In this document: in pieces, positions 33,779-42,213 of the stretch
Layout: the number at the start of each line of letters is the position of its first letter
Numbering within the stretch: position 1 is the stretch's first letter
NCBI GenBank assembly: GCA_023150615.1
Contig: JAKLKO010000013.1
Span: 62,334-126,333, forward strand
Reading direction: 5' to 3'
Source: Phycisphaerae bacterium
Lineage (GTDB): Bacteria; Planctomycetota; Phycisphaerae; UBA1845; UTPLA1
Length of the DNA: 64,000 nucleotides
The notes under the pieces: model-generated
What the model saw: the letters and a program-made list of their open reading frames with translations, nothing else
What the model was told of the DNA's origin: nothing
The model's database searches: none
Position numbers and translations under genes: made by a program

Positions 33779-35083
33779 ATGCAGAACCGCGTCCGACAGC
33801 AGATTCGATCCCTCTATTGCCAGTTCTCCGCCTCCGAGCGCGGCGTGCGGATCGCCGCCGTCGCCGGCGCAGTCACGCTGCTCGGCCTGTTCGTCGGGTG
33901 TCTGGCCGTTCGCGAAACCCGCCCGCCGGACGTCCGCGACGACGCCGCGGCGCCGGCCACGGTCGATCGGATCATCCGCGTGCGGCTGCTCGGCGCGACG
34001 CCGGTCGAAGCGATTCAGCTTGCGGTAGGCTCGCCGCACCGCATTCGCGACGGCGCGACGGGTCGCGTGCTCGCCACCAGCGCGCGGGCATTGCCGCCGG
34101 TCCGCGTCCGCGCCGCAACCGCTCAACCCGGCGCGATCTTGATCGACGCGACGCGTTACGACAGTTCCGACCTGCTCATCGAGCCGCAGGACTCCGGCTC
34201 CGTCCGCGTGGACGACCGCGCCTTCCGCGGGTCGTTGCGGATCCAATCAACCCCCGGCGGCCTCACCGTCACGAACATCCTGGACATCGAGGACTATGTC
34301 CGCGGCGTGCTCCGCGGCGAGCTTCCCCGGAACTTCCATCCGCAGGCGCAGCTCGCCCTGGCCGTCGCCGCGCGAACGTACGCCTTCTATCAGAAGGTCA
34401 CCGCCGGAACGACGCGCGATTACGACGTGCTCGCCGACGAACGCAGCCAGATGTACATCGGTGTCGAGGGCGAGGACCGCGTTGCCTCGTCGGCCGTCGA
34501 TGAGACCCGCGGGCAGGTCTGCTTCGTCCACCAGGACGGGCGGGACCGACTCTTCTGCACCTACTACTCGTCCACCTGCGGCGGCGTGTCGCAGGGCGTC
34601 GGAGATTTCCGGCCGAGCGATCCCCGCGTCCCGCCGCTCGACGGCGGAGTGCGCTGCGATGGTTGCTCGAAGTCGCCGTACTATCGCTGGCCGAGCGTGC
34701 GGCTCTCCAAGGCCGAGATCACCCGCCGCGTCCTCGAGCGCTATCCACGACTGGCCCGTCTCGGCCAGATCACCAAGGTCATCGCCGACGGCTTCTCGCC
34801 CGAGGGCCGCGTCTCGCGCGTCCGACTCATCGGCTCCGGCGGCGCATCGGACACGCTCGTGGGTGAGGACTTCCGGCTGGCGGTCGGCGGCCGCGTGCTC
34901 AAGAGCACCGCGTTCAAGCTCACCGACGAGGGGAAAACCGTCCGATTCTCCGATGGACGCGGCTTCGGTCACGGCGTCGGCCTGTGCCAGTACGGCGCCG
35001 ACGACCAGGCCCGTACGGGTCGGAATTACCGCGAGATCCTCCAGTTCTACTACCCGGGTTCAATCATCAAGACGCTGTACTGA
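33779..35083 (+). CDS. SpoIID/LytB-domain protein (peptidoglycan-active)
   Basis: About 434 residues. A hydrophobic segment near residues 26-46 (IAAVAGAVTLLGLFVGC) anchors or exports it. The SpoIID domain has IEDYVRGVLRGELP, whose Glu is the catalytic residue of SpoIID lytic transglycosylases, then AVAARTYAFYQK, FCTYYSSTCGGVSQ (zinc-binding Cys) and GRGFGHGVGLCQYGA. SpoIID-like enzymes cleave denuded glycan strands; in a non-sporulating planctomycete the enzyme probably remodels the cell wall. The ATG at 33779 was chosen; a GTG at 33740 is possible. It follows the TPR/alpha-CTD gene by 52 bases. Confidence 0.87.
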   Translation: MQNRVRQQIRSLYCQFSASERGVRIAAVAGAVTLLGLFVGCLAVRETRPPDVRDDAAAPATVDRIIRVRLLGATPVEAIQLAVGSPHRIRDGATGRVLATSARALPPVRVRAATAQPGAILIDATRYDSSDLLIEPQDSGSVRVDDRAFRGSLRIQSTPGGLTVTNILDIEDYVRGVLRGELPRNFHPQAQLALAVAARTYAFYQKVTAGTTRDYDVLADERSQMYIGVEGEDRVASSAVDETRGQVCFVHQDGRDRLFCTYYSSTCGGVSQGVGDFRPSDPRVPPLDGGVRCDGCSKSPYYRWPSVRLSKAEITRRVLERYPRLARLGQITKVIADGFSPEGRVSRVRLIGSGGASDTLVGEDFRLAVGGRVLKSTAFKLTDEGKTVRFSDGRGFGHGVGLCQYGADDQARTGRNYREILQFYYPGSIIKTLY

Positions 35084-35212
35084 ATCGCGCATCGCGGAAT
35101 GCGGGCGGCGCGGATGGTCCGCCGCTGCGCGCAGTACCTGGTCGCGGACGATTCAACGCAGCGGGATGCGCGGTCTGGATGGGTGTGGATGAGCCGGCGC
35201 GCGCCGGGCGGC

Positions 35213-36109
35213 CTACATGCCGTGCGTCTTGGGATCGAACACCGACTCGCTCAGGTTGGCCTGGAGCTTGACGTCGGCGTACTCGTATCGACCGAGGAGC
35301 TTGGTGCACTCGCCATCGGCGTAGCAACGCACCGATACCGGGATGCGCCACTCCTGATCGAGGTGGATCAACGCCACGCGATCGGGATAGTCGCCGCCGG
35401 CGCCGGTGTACGGCAGGCGCCGCTCGATGACGTAGGTCGGACGGCCGGCAAACTCTGACTCGCCGAGGTACTTCAGTGACAACTCGCCGCGATCGACCGC
35501 GATGCGGCAGTACTTGATGAGCAGGTCGAGACTGCGCCCGAAGCCGAACTCGTCGATGAACCGCCGCGACGCCGCCTTGGCTTGCCGGCCGTGGATGGGC
35601 TGCTTGAGGCTCTTGATGAACACGCGGGCGATCGCGCCGGGCTGACAGACCGCCATCTCGCGCTCATCGGGATTCGACGCCGCCTCATCGACCCAGCGGC
35701 CCTTGACGTACAGCACGCGCTCGGCCTTGCCGGGGTTCTTGATCCAGTGCATCAACACGCTGTACGGCTCGGCGCGGAAGTTGACGGCGATGACCTGTTC
35801 CGGCGTCATGCCGCTGGTAAGAAGTTCCTGCTTGATGAAGGTGCAGGTGTAATCGCGGATGCTGCGGTAGTGATCGTCGCGGGCGATCTCAAGCGCCCGC
35901 AGCGGATCGGTTCGGACGATGTGATCGAACGAGTTCGCGAGGAATTCTTCCGCCGAAACCTGACCGGCGTTCACGATGTGCGGCACGGTGAGCAGTTGCT
36001 CGGCCACCGGCGAGGAGCTGCGGAGTTCGCTGAAGAGGATCAGGCCGAGCGTCAGGCCGAAGAACAGCCGCACCCGCTGGGGCATCCACCGTTTGATTCG
36101 TTGACTCAT
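35213..36109 (-). CDS. DUF1571-family exported protein
   Basis: A 298-residue protein with an N-terminal hydrophobic segment (VRLFFGLTLGLILFSEL), signal peptide or anchor. The conserved blocks are DYTCTFIKQELLTSGMTPEQ, FRAEPYSVLMHWIKNPGKAE and RVLYVKGRWVDEA, as in DUF1571, a family most common in planctomycetes and predicted to have a LolA-like fold. Such folds bind lipid or lipoprotein acyl chains, but no function is established. It is convergent with the SpoIID gene and has a long upstream region (36110-36518) with a promoter-like sequence. Confidence 0.8.
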   Translation of the reverse strand: MSQRIKRWMPQRVRLFFGLTLGLILFSELRSSSPVAEQLLTVPHIVNAGQVSAEEFLANSFDHIVRTDPLRALEIARDDHYRSIRDYTCTFIKQELLTSGMTPEQVIAVNFRAEPYSVLMHWIKNPGKAERVLYVKGRWVDEAASNPDEREMAVCQPGAIARVFIKSLKQPIHGRQAKAASRRFIDEFGFGRSLDLLIKYCRIAVDRGELSLKYLGESEFAGRPTYVIERRLPYTGAGGDYPDRVALIHLDQEWRIPVSVRCYADGECTKLLGRYEYADVKLQANLSESVFDPKTHGM

Positions 36110-36407
36110 GCGAAGGTACGTCGTCCTTTCGCGCGTCCCGCGGCGCTAAGCCCGCGACGCACCGAATCTTGCGCGCCGCCCCCTCGCGAACCGCCGAACC
36201 ATAGGTTCATCGGACCCGCCGACGAGGGCACTTGAAGTTTCACGACCGCCGCGCGGCGGCAGCCTCAGGTTCTAGATTTCCCATTACCTTGCCGGTTCTT
36301 CGGCCTCGGGTGCGGACCCAGTTCTCACCGCGCTATTGAGAACTCCCGTTATTGGCCTACCGCTGTCGTGTGGGCCTCACCGCTACTTTTTACCGCAACC
36401 AGAATCA
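36110..36407 (-). other. Long leader region of the DUF1571 gene with an inverted repeat
   Basis: No gene is seen. AGTTCTCA (36320-36327) and TGAGAACT (36337-36344) form an 8-bp inverted repeat with a 9-base spacer. The region is visibly less GC-rich than neighbouring genes. If transcription starts below 36408, this is a leader of nearly 300 bases and may hold regulatory RNA structure; no known riboswitch is recognised. Confidence 0.35.
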
Positions 36408-36436
36408 AGGGTAGCACTACCCCCGCGGTTGGTCAA
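36408..36436 (-). promoter_or_regulatory. Promoter-like sequence with a palindrome over the -10
   Basis: On the minus strand TTGACC (36436-36431) and TACCCT (36413-36408) are 17 bases apart. A perfect 14-base palindrome, GGGTAG-CA-CTACCC (36409-36422), overlaps the -10 and looks like an operator half-site pair. The target gene is the DUF1571 gene. Confidence 0.38.
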
Positions 36437-36518
36437 ACCGCATTTTTCAGAACCCGGGATTGTACAGCGTCCCATAACCGCAGAATATCGCAACTCGATA
36501 CGTCGCATGAACTTAGGG

Positions 36519-37139
36519 CTATCGGACCCGATACAGACCGCGCGCTTCGATGTATTCGATCACCCGGTCCGGAAGCAGGTATCGCACCGACCGGCCGGCG
36601 GCGATCCGCATCCGGATATCCGTTGCGCTGATCTCGATCGCTGGCGTTGGGATGACGTCCTTCCGCAGCCGCTCGACGTTCGCATCGCCGAGAACGCGGC
36701 GAAGGGCCGTCAGGTCCGGCTCGGCCCAGCCCGGTCGCCGCGCAGCGACAATCCGGACCGTCTCGACGAGCTGCATTGCCCGGCTCCATGTCGCGAGTTC
36801 CGGCAGCGAGTCCGCGCCGATGATCCAGACGAACTCGCCCGACGGCCCCCAGTCCGCGCGCAACGCCGCAATCGTGTCGATCGTGTAGCTCGGCCCCTCC
36901 CGGCGCAGTTCGACATCGCTCACGTCGAATTGCCCGTCGCCTTCGACGGCCAGTCGGACCATCGCCAGCCTGTCTGCGGCCGGCGCGAGATCGGGCAGGT
37001 TCTTGTGCGGCGGCATCGCGGCCGGGATGAGCAGGACGCGATCCAGCCCGCACTGTTCCGCGACGCTGCGCGCGGAGATGAGATGTCCGAAGTGGATGGG
37101 ATTGAAGCTGCCGCCGTAAAGTCCGATCCGCGTGCTCAT
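36519..37139 (-). CDS. nadD: Nicotinate-nucleotide adenylyltransferase
   Basis: A 206-residue cytoplasmic enzyme that adenylates nicotinate mononucleotide to deamido-NAD. The N-terminus GLYGGSFNPIHFGHL is the nucleotidyltransferase signature; PAAMPPHK and IIGADSLPELATW follow, and ISATDIRMRI near the end is the ISxT/S-IR motif. The length matches the family. The ATG at 37139 overlaps the stop of the upstream lipoprotein gene by ATGA; a longer frame would enter that gene. It is probably co-transcribed with it. Confidence 0.94.
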   Translation of the reverse strand: MSTRIGLYGGSFNPIHFGHLISARSVAEQCGLDRVLLIPAAMPPHKNLPDLAPAADRLAMVRLAVEGDGQFDVSDVELRREGPSYTIDTIAALRADWGPSGEFVWIIGADSLPELATWSRAMQLVETVRIVAARRPGWAEPDLTALRRVLGDANVERLRKDVIPTPAIEISATDIRMRIAAGRSVRYLLPDRVIEYIEARGLYRVR

Positions 37140-37870
37140 GGAAGGCCGCGATCGGCTCGCGCCGTGCGCGTCGTGGCCGCGGCGGGCTGCCACTCGATCG
37201 TCAGTTCGCAGCGCTTGAGTTCGACCGACGCGGAGGCTTGGCCGGAAGAGTCCTTCCCAACCTGCGCATCGACGCGGCCGGACGCGAAGAGGTAGTAGCC
37301 GATCCCCGGTTCGAGCATCTCCTCGAATGCCATCTCGTGCGTGCCGGCCCAGTCGTAGGGACCGGCGCGCGCCTCGCGTGTCGCGAGCGGCTCGCGCCGC
37401 AGCACGCTGCCGTTCGAATCGCTGACGATGAACGACAGATCGACCTTCGCGACGTTGTCCGCGTGCTCGACGGACACCCGCGCACGCTCGGCGAGTTCAG
37501 CCTTCAGCCGGATGATCGCGCGCAGCGGTTTGCTCGAGGCGTTGTCAAAGCAGTAGCCGACCTGAAATGCGCCCCAGGCCGAGCCGCCCGGACCGGACTG
37601 CGCCGAGGCGCTCGCCGTGCCGTTCGACGCCGCGGCGGACTTGCCGCTCGCATCGCCGCCCTGACCCGACGTAAACGTGACCAGGTTCAGCGCTTCGTCG
37701 GTCGGCATGCGCCGCGCGCCGCGCGACACGACCGCCGCGTCGACGTCCGGACGCTCCGACGCCGGCCGGGAGACCGTGACGTCCGTCGCGCCGCCGCAAC
37801 CCGCGAGCCAGACGAACGAAAGCACCCACCGGCTTCCGTGCCGACGGAACGACGAGTGGTTTGCACGCAT
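37136..37870 (-). CDS. Predicted lipoprotein, unknown function
   Basis: About 244 residues. WVLSFVWLAGCGG near the N-terminus is a lipobox (LAGC), so it is likely anchored to a membrane by lipidation. The middle is a Gly/Ala/Ser-rich linker (residues about 65-100); the C-terminal part, around EMLEPGIGYYLFASGRVDAQ, may be a beta-sandwich. I do not recognise a family. The start at ATG 37870 keeps a normal signal peptide; ATG 37882 is possible. It overlaps nadD by four bases, but a shared function is not implied. Confidence 0.65.
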   Translation of the reverse strand: MRANHSSFRRHGSRWVLSFVWLAGCGGATDVTVSRPASERPDVDAAVVSRGARRMPTDEALNLVTFTSGQGGDASGKSAAASNGTASASAQSGPGGSAWGAFQVGYCFDNASSKPLRAIIRLKAELAERARVSVEHADNVAKVDLSFIVSDSNGSVLRREPLATREARAGPYDWAGTHEMAFEEMLEPGIGYYLFASGRVDAQVGKDSSGQASASVELKRCELTIEWQPAAATTRTARADRGLP

Positions 37871-38012
37871 GTTCGCGAGCATAACCACGCCGGTCCGCGC
37901 TGTAAATCGCGTTGCCGGCCGCCGCGCGCTGGCACGCGCCCGCGCAGGGGCATAGAATCGCGAACCGCGTCGGGAACGCGGACTCGAATTCGCTCATCGA
38001 GGTGCTGGCCGC

Positions 38013-39425
38013 ATGGTCGTCGGAGAGTTGTCGCAGGAAGTCGAGCTGCTCGTGATCGGCGGCGGGCCGGGCGGATACGTCGCCGCCGCGCACGCCGCGG
38101 ACCTCGGGATCTCCACGGCGCTGATCGAAAGCGCCGAGATCGCCGGCGGCGTCTGCCTTCGCGAAGGGTGCATCCCATCCAAGGCGCTGCTGCACGTCGC
38201 CAAGATCATCCACGAGGCCACGCACGCCGAGGCCTTCGGCGTCTCGTTTGGCGCTCCGCGCATCGACCTCGACAAGCTCCGAAACTGGAAGAACGGCGTC
38301 ATCCGACGCCTCGGCACCGGCGTCGGCGGAATCCTCAAGAGCCGGCAGATCGACCACTTCACCGGCCGGGCCTCGTTCGAGGATTCCCGCACCGTCCGCG
38401 TCGAAGGCGGCGATGTGTCGCGAATCAAGTTCAAGCACTGCATTCTCGCCACCGGCTCGCGGGCCAAGACCCTGCCCGAGAAAGTCCTGCCGCGCGATTG
38501 TTACTGGGACGCCGCCGAAGCCCTCGCCCTCAAGCAGATCCCCAAGCGGCTGCTCGTCGTCGGCGGCGGCTACATCGGCCTCGAACTCGGCCAGGTCTAC
38601 GCCACGCTCGGCAGCCAGGTTACGGTCGTCGAAGCCCTCGATCAGCTCGTGCCCGGCGGCGACGCCGATCTCATCAAGCCCCTCGCGGCGCGGCTTGCGA
38701 AGCAGTTCGAGGCGATACACACCGGCACAAGCCTCAAAGGTGGCCGGCGCATCTCCGGCGGAGTCGAAGTCGTCTTTAGCGTCGGCGGTAAGGAACGGAC
38801 CGAGGTCTTCGAGAATGTCCTCGTCTCGATCGGACGCCGTCCGAACTCCGACGGCATCGGCCTGGAGAACACGAAGGTCGCCATCAACGAACAGGGGTTC
38901 GTCCGCGTGAACGCGCAGCGCCGCACCGATGATCCGCGGATCTACGCCATCGGCGACGTGGCCGGCGAGCCGATGCTCGCACACAAGGCGTCGAAAGAGG
39001 GCAAGGTCGCGGCCGAGGCCATCGACGGCAGGCCGACGGTGTACGATCCCGCCGCAATCCCTGCCGTCGTCTACACCGATCCGGAGGTCGCCTGGTGCGG
39101 ACTCCAGGAGCGCACCGCCCGCCAGCAGAACCTCGACATCAAGGTCTCGACGTTCCCGTGGGTCGCGTCGGGCCGCGCGGTCGCGATGAGTCGCACCGAC
39201 GGGCTGACAAAGCTGATCTTCGACGCGAAGACGCACCGCCTGCTCGGCGTCGGAATCGTCGGGGCACACGCCGGCGACTTGATCGGCGAGGCCGTGCTCG
39301 CGATCGAAATGGCCGCGGTCGCCGACGACCTCGGCATGACTGTGCATCCGCATCCGGCGACGAGCGAAACGCTGGGCGAGGCGGCCGAGGCGGCGTTCGG
39401 TCGCGCGGTGCACGCGGGGCATTGA
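38013..39425 (+). CDS. lpd: Dihydrolipoamide dehydrogenase (E3)
   Basis: A 470-residue flavoprotein disulfide reductase. It shows the FAD-binding VIGGGPGGYVAAAHAAD, redox pair CLREGC (in GGVCLREGCIPSKALL), NAD-binding VVGGGYIGLELGQ, FAD motif YAIGDVAG and the C-terminal catalytic HPHPATSE (His-Pro and Glu). It reoxidises lipoyl groups of pyruvate or 2-oxoglutarate dehydrogenase complexes. GAGGTG eight bases before the ATG is the ribosome-binding site; TAGAAT at 37953-37958 may be a -10. E1/E2 genes are not in the window. Confidence 0.93.
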   Translation: MVVGELSQEVELLVIGGGPGGYVAAAHAADLGISTALIESAEIAGGVCLREGCIPSKALLHVAKIIHEATHAEAFGVSFGAPRIDLDKLRNWKNGVIRRLGTGVGGILKSRQIDHFTGRASFEDSRTVRVEGGDVSRIKFKHCILATGSRAKTLPEKVLPRDCYWDAAEALALKQIPKRLLVVGGGYIGLELGQVYATLGSQVTVVEALDQLVPGGDADLIKPLAARLAKQFEAIHTGTSLKGGRRISGGVEVVFSVGGKERTEVFENVLVSIGRRPNSDGIGLENTKVAINEQGFVRVNAQRRTDDPRIYAIGDVAGEPMLAHKASKEGKVAAEAIDGRPTVYDPAAIPAVVYTDPEVAWCGLQERTARQQNLDIKVSTFPWVASGRAVAMSRTDGLTKLIFDAKTHRLLGVGIVGAHAGDLIGEAVLAIEMAAVADDLGMTVHPHPATSETLGEAAEAAFGRAVHAGH

Positions 39426-40080
39426 TCCAGCCGGCGCCTGTTCGTGCGGGTTTTCACGATGTTCGAGTGCGGCGCGATCGACGCGACACATCGTCGAAAA
39501 AATGCGCCGTCGACTTGCCTGCGCTTCCCGACCCGGAATAATTGAATGAATCAGTCGTCGGGCTGGCGAGCCGGAACGACTGGATGGCGACGGAAACCGA
39601 CAACTCTCGCAGCGTTGCCGCCGGTCGGTAGAACATGCGATCGAGCACGAATCGATCGGGCGAAGCGAGTGGAGTAACGAATCGTTCGGGTGGCGCAGAG
39701 ACTCGGAAAGACCCTTCGGCGAATTGACCCTCGCACTTCCGCAATTCGCGGGTTGGACAGATTCGAGTACGGATCGGCGGCGTTCCGCCGTTCGGCCCAT
39801 CGCGCAGGGTAAGAAGCACAGTCAGAGATCGAGCGGCCTCGCCGGGCAGCGCTGAATCCGCGCCGTCGGCGGACCGCGCCCGACTTGACTTGCCGCCGCG
39901 CGGCGCACCCGACAGGTGGAGCGGGGGATCGCGAGGACCTCGCAGCGCCAGGGAGGGGAGGGAAGCGAGCGCCCGGAATCGACGGCGTTGGTTCATCCGC
40001 GGATGACCGACGACCGTCTCCGGGCTGTTTCGCGGCGGCTTGCCGGTGCTTTTCGGCTGGGGAGTAGTGAAGGACCGCGG
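39426..40080. other. Long region without a convincing gene
   Basis: An open frame of about 180 codons exists on the minus strand (39454-39996), but its composition is low-complexity and Arg/Ser/Pro-rich, it lacks a ribosome-binding site and matches nothing I know. GC content is lower near 39500-39800 than in the flanking genes. It may be decayed coding DNA or a regulatory region. Confidence 0.35.
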
Positions 40081-40166
40081 GGGCGCTGAGAACGTGCGCC
40101 GGGAGAGCCGTGCAGCGCCCCTGCCACGGGCCGCCGTTCGCGCCGGTCCATCGTCGGCGCGAACGG
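40081..40166. repeat. Two consecutive hairpins between convergent genes
   Basis: GGGCGCTG (40081-40088) pairs with CAGCGCCC (40113-40120). A perfect 12-bp stem follows: 40134-40145 with 40155-40166, loop of nine bases. They lie between the ends of lpd and the methyltransferase gene, so they may act as a bidirectional terminator without T-run or as part of a structured RNA. Confidence 0.45.
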
Positions 40167-40201
40167 TCGCCGCCGCGCCGCGCGGTGTAGACGGCTGATC
40201 C

Positions 40202-40924
40202 CTATGGTCGCGCCCGACTCGGAGCGGCCGGCTGGCTCAACGGCCGCTGGGCGAGCATGCGCACCACGTGCTGCGTGCCGCGACCCGACCAGTCGGCCTC
40301 GAATTCGCCATCCTCATACGCCAGCACGTGCCAGTCGTTGAAGATCCGCAGTAGCTCGTTCGGCCCGTACTTCGAGTCGTCCGGCGGACCGCCCACCTTC
40401 CGGTTCCCGAACCCCTCGATGACGATGAATCCTCCGGGCTTCACGGCCTCCTTGATGCGATCGAGGATCGACTTGGCCGGATTGAAGTAGATGATGCTGA
40501 TCACGTCCCAGCGATCGCGACCGTACTTGTGGCTGAACACATCGGCGCGCTGCGCGTGGATCGACACGCCGGCGTCGCGCGCGCTTCGGACGGCGGCGTC
40601 GATGGCGACGTCGCTGATGTCGATGCCGGTGGTCTCGAGTCCGTGCTCCGCGAGCCGGACGGCGTTGCGCCCCTGACCCATCGCGATATCGAGCGCTTCG
40701 CCGCGGCGTGGCAGTCGATCGAGGCAACGGACGAGAAACGCGTTGGGCGCGGTGTTGAAGACCGGTTGCGTGCTGCTGAAGATCTCGTTCCACCGCGCAC
40801 GGCTGGCGTCGAGTTCGCCGCGCTGCGGCGCGGGCGCGTTGCACGCGACTCCCCAGAGCACGGCGACGGCGAGGGCCGCGCGCACGACGTGTCGAAATCC
40901 CGCTGCGGTCGCTTTCATTCTCAT
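40202..40924 (-). CDS. Exported/lipoprotein-like class I SAM methyltransferase
   Basis: About 240 residues. The N-terminus has a hydrophobic run and a lipobox-like end (AVAVLWGVAC), followed by a methyltransferase domain: LDIAMGQGRNAVRLAEHG, TGIDISDVAID, DVISIIYFNP and GGFIVIEGFG. The motif set is intact, as in tellurite-resistance TehB-like or Methyltransf_25 proteins. A SAM-dependent enzyme behind a signal peptide is unusual because SAM is cytoplasmic. Possible explanations are an uncleaved N-terminal anchor facing the cytoplasm, or an exported protein with another ligand. ATG 40924 was chosen; ATG 40945 is possible. Confidence 0.72.
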   Translation of the reverse strand: MRMKATAAGFRHVVRAALAVAVLWGVACNAPAPQRGELDASRARWNEIFSSTQPVFNTAPNAFLVRCLDRLPRRGEALDIAMGQGRNAVRLAEHGLETTGIDISDVAIDAAVRSARDAGVSIHAQRADVFSHKYGRDRWDVISIIYFNPAKSILDRIKEAVKPGGFIVIEGFGNRKVGGPPDDSKYGPNELLRIFNDWHVLAYEDGEFEADWSGRGTQHVVRMLAQRPLSQPAAPSRARP

Positions 40925-40995
40925 TGCGCACTCCGCGCGTCGCATCGGTCCGTGCCGCAGGCGAACGACGCGCTTCCCGGGACGGTCCGTCGAAA

Positions 40996-42087
40996 TCAGA
41001 GGTTACCGCGCCGCCGTTGCTCTTCCTCGATCGACACGAACAGCGCCCTGAAGTTGCCCTTGCCGAAGCCGCGCGAGCCGTGCCGCTCGATGATCTCGTA
41101 GAACAGCGTCGGCCGATCCGAGACCGGCTGCGTGAAGATCTGAAGCAGGTAGCCCTCGTCGTCGCGGTCGACGAGAATGCCCAGCTCCTGGAGCACGCCG
41201 AAATCCTCCTCGATCTTTCCGACGCGGCTAGCGAGCGCCTCGTAGTACGTGTCCGGCACGCGGAGAAAGTTCACGCCGTTATCGCGCAGCGTGCGCACCG
41301 TGTGGATAATGTCCTTCGTGTTGAACGCGACGTGCTGCACGCCCGGCCCGCGGTAGTACTCGAGATACTCCTCGATCTGGCTCTTGCGCTTGCCCTCGGC
41401 CGGCTCGTTGATCGGGAACTTGACCCGGCCCGAGCCGTTCTGCATCACCTTCGACATCAGCGCGCTGTATTCGGTGCTGATGTCCTTGTCGTCGAAGTGC
41501 TGGAGTTGCGAGAAGCCGAGCACGCGCTCATAGAAACCCGCCCAGTGGTTCATCGCGCCCAGATCGACATTGCCGACGATGTGGTCGATCGCCGCCAGCC
41601 CGACGTTCGGCGGTTTCGGCGCGCTCATCGGCCGGAATCCGGGCAGAAACGGACCGGCGTACCGGCCCCGCGCAACGAACGAGTGGATCGTGTCGCCGTA
41701 GGTGCGGATCGCCGCGATGCGCACCTCGCCCTGCTCGTCCTTCAGCGTCGTCGGCGGCTGCACGACGGTCGCGCCGCGCTTCTTCACCTCGGCGATCGCC
41801 CGGTCCACGTCCGGCACGCGGAACGCGATGTCCTTCACTCCGTCGCCGTGAAGCTGGCAGTGCCGCGCGACCTCGTGGTCCGGCCCCATCGCCGACGTCA
41901 GCACGAACCGCGCCTGTCCCTGCGTCAGCAGGTAGCTCGCGCGGTCGCGACAACCCGTCTCCAACCCTCGATACGCCGTCACCTCGAAACCGAACGTCGA
42001 ACGGTAGTAGTGCGCAGCCTGTCGCGCGTTGCCGACGTAGAACTCGACGTAGTCGATGGCCTCGATCGGTAGGAAATCCGTGGACAT
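40996..42087 (-). CDS. hppD: 4-hydroxyphenylpyruvate dioxygenase
   Basis: A 363-residue enzyme with two vicinal-oxygen-chelate domains. The C-terminal domain holds the iron ligands: His in AIDHIVGNVDLG, His in GVQHVAFNTKDI and Glu in LFYEIIERHG. The C-terminal helix motif GFGKGNFRALFVSIEEEQ is diagnostic of true HPPD. It turns 4-hydroxyphenylpyruvate into homogentisate in tyrosine breakdown or pigment/tocopherol-type synthesis. No other tyrosine-catabolic gene (hmgA, fahA) is adjacent, so its pathway partners are elsewhere. Confidence 0.95.
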   Translation of the reverse strand: MSTDFLPIEAIDYVEFYVGNARQAAHYYRSTFGFEVTAYRGLETGCRDRASYLLTQGQARFVLTSAMGPDHEVARHCQLHGDGVKDIAFRVPDVDRAIAEVKKRGATVVQPPTTLKDEQGEVRIAAIRTYGDTIHSFVARGRYAGPFLPGFRPMSAPKPPNVGLAAIDHIVGNVDLGAMNHWAGFYERVLGFSQLQHFDDKDISTEYSALMSKVMQNGSGRVKFPINEPAEGKRKSQIEEYLEYYRGPGVQHVAFNTKDIIHTVRTLRDNGVNFLRVPDTYYEALASRVGKIEEDFGVLQELGILVDRDDEGYLLQIFTQPVSDRPTLFYEIIERHGSRGFGKGNFRALFVSIEEEQRRRGNL

Positions 42088-42213
42088 GGTCTGCCTCGCG
42101 CGACCCGAGAACGACCGGCCATTATACCGCGCAGCGCTTCCCGCGCGCCACGGGCCGGCGGCGCGGACTGGTCCGGCGCGGCGGGCGCCGGCGGAGGCGG
42201 GTTCGACGGAGGA

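Noticed and set aside
37545-39800. Very long antisense open frame across lpd
   Set aside because: It is the high-GC antisense of lpd and the lipoprotein gene; lpd has complete catalytic motifs on the plus strand.
39454-39996. 180-codon open frame on the minus strand
   Set aside because: No ribosome-binding site, Arg/Ser/Pro-rich composition and no recognisable domain.
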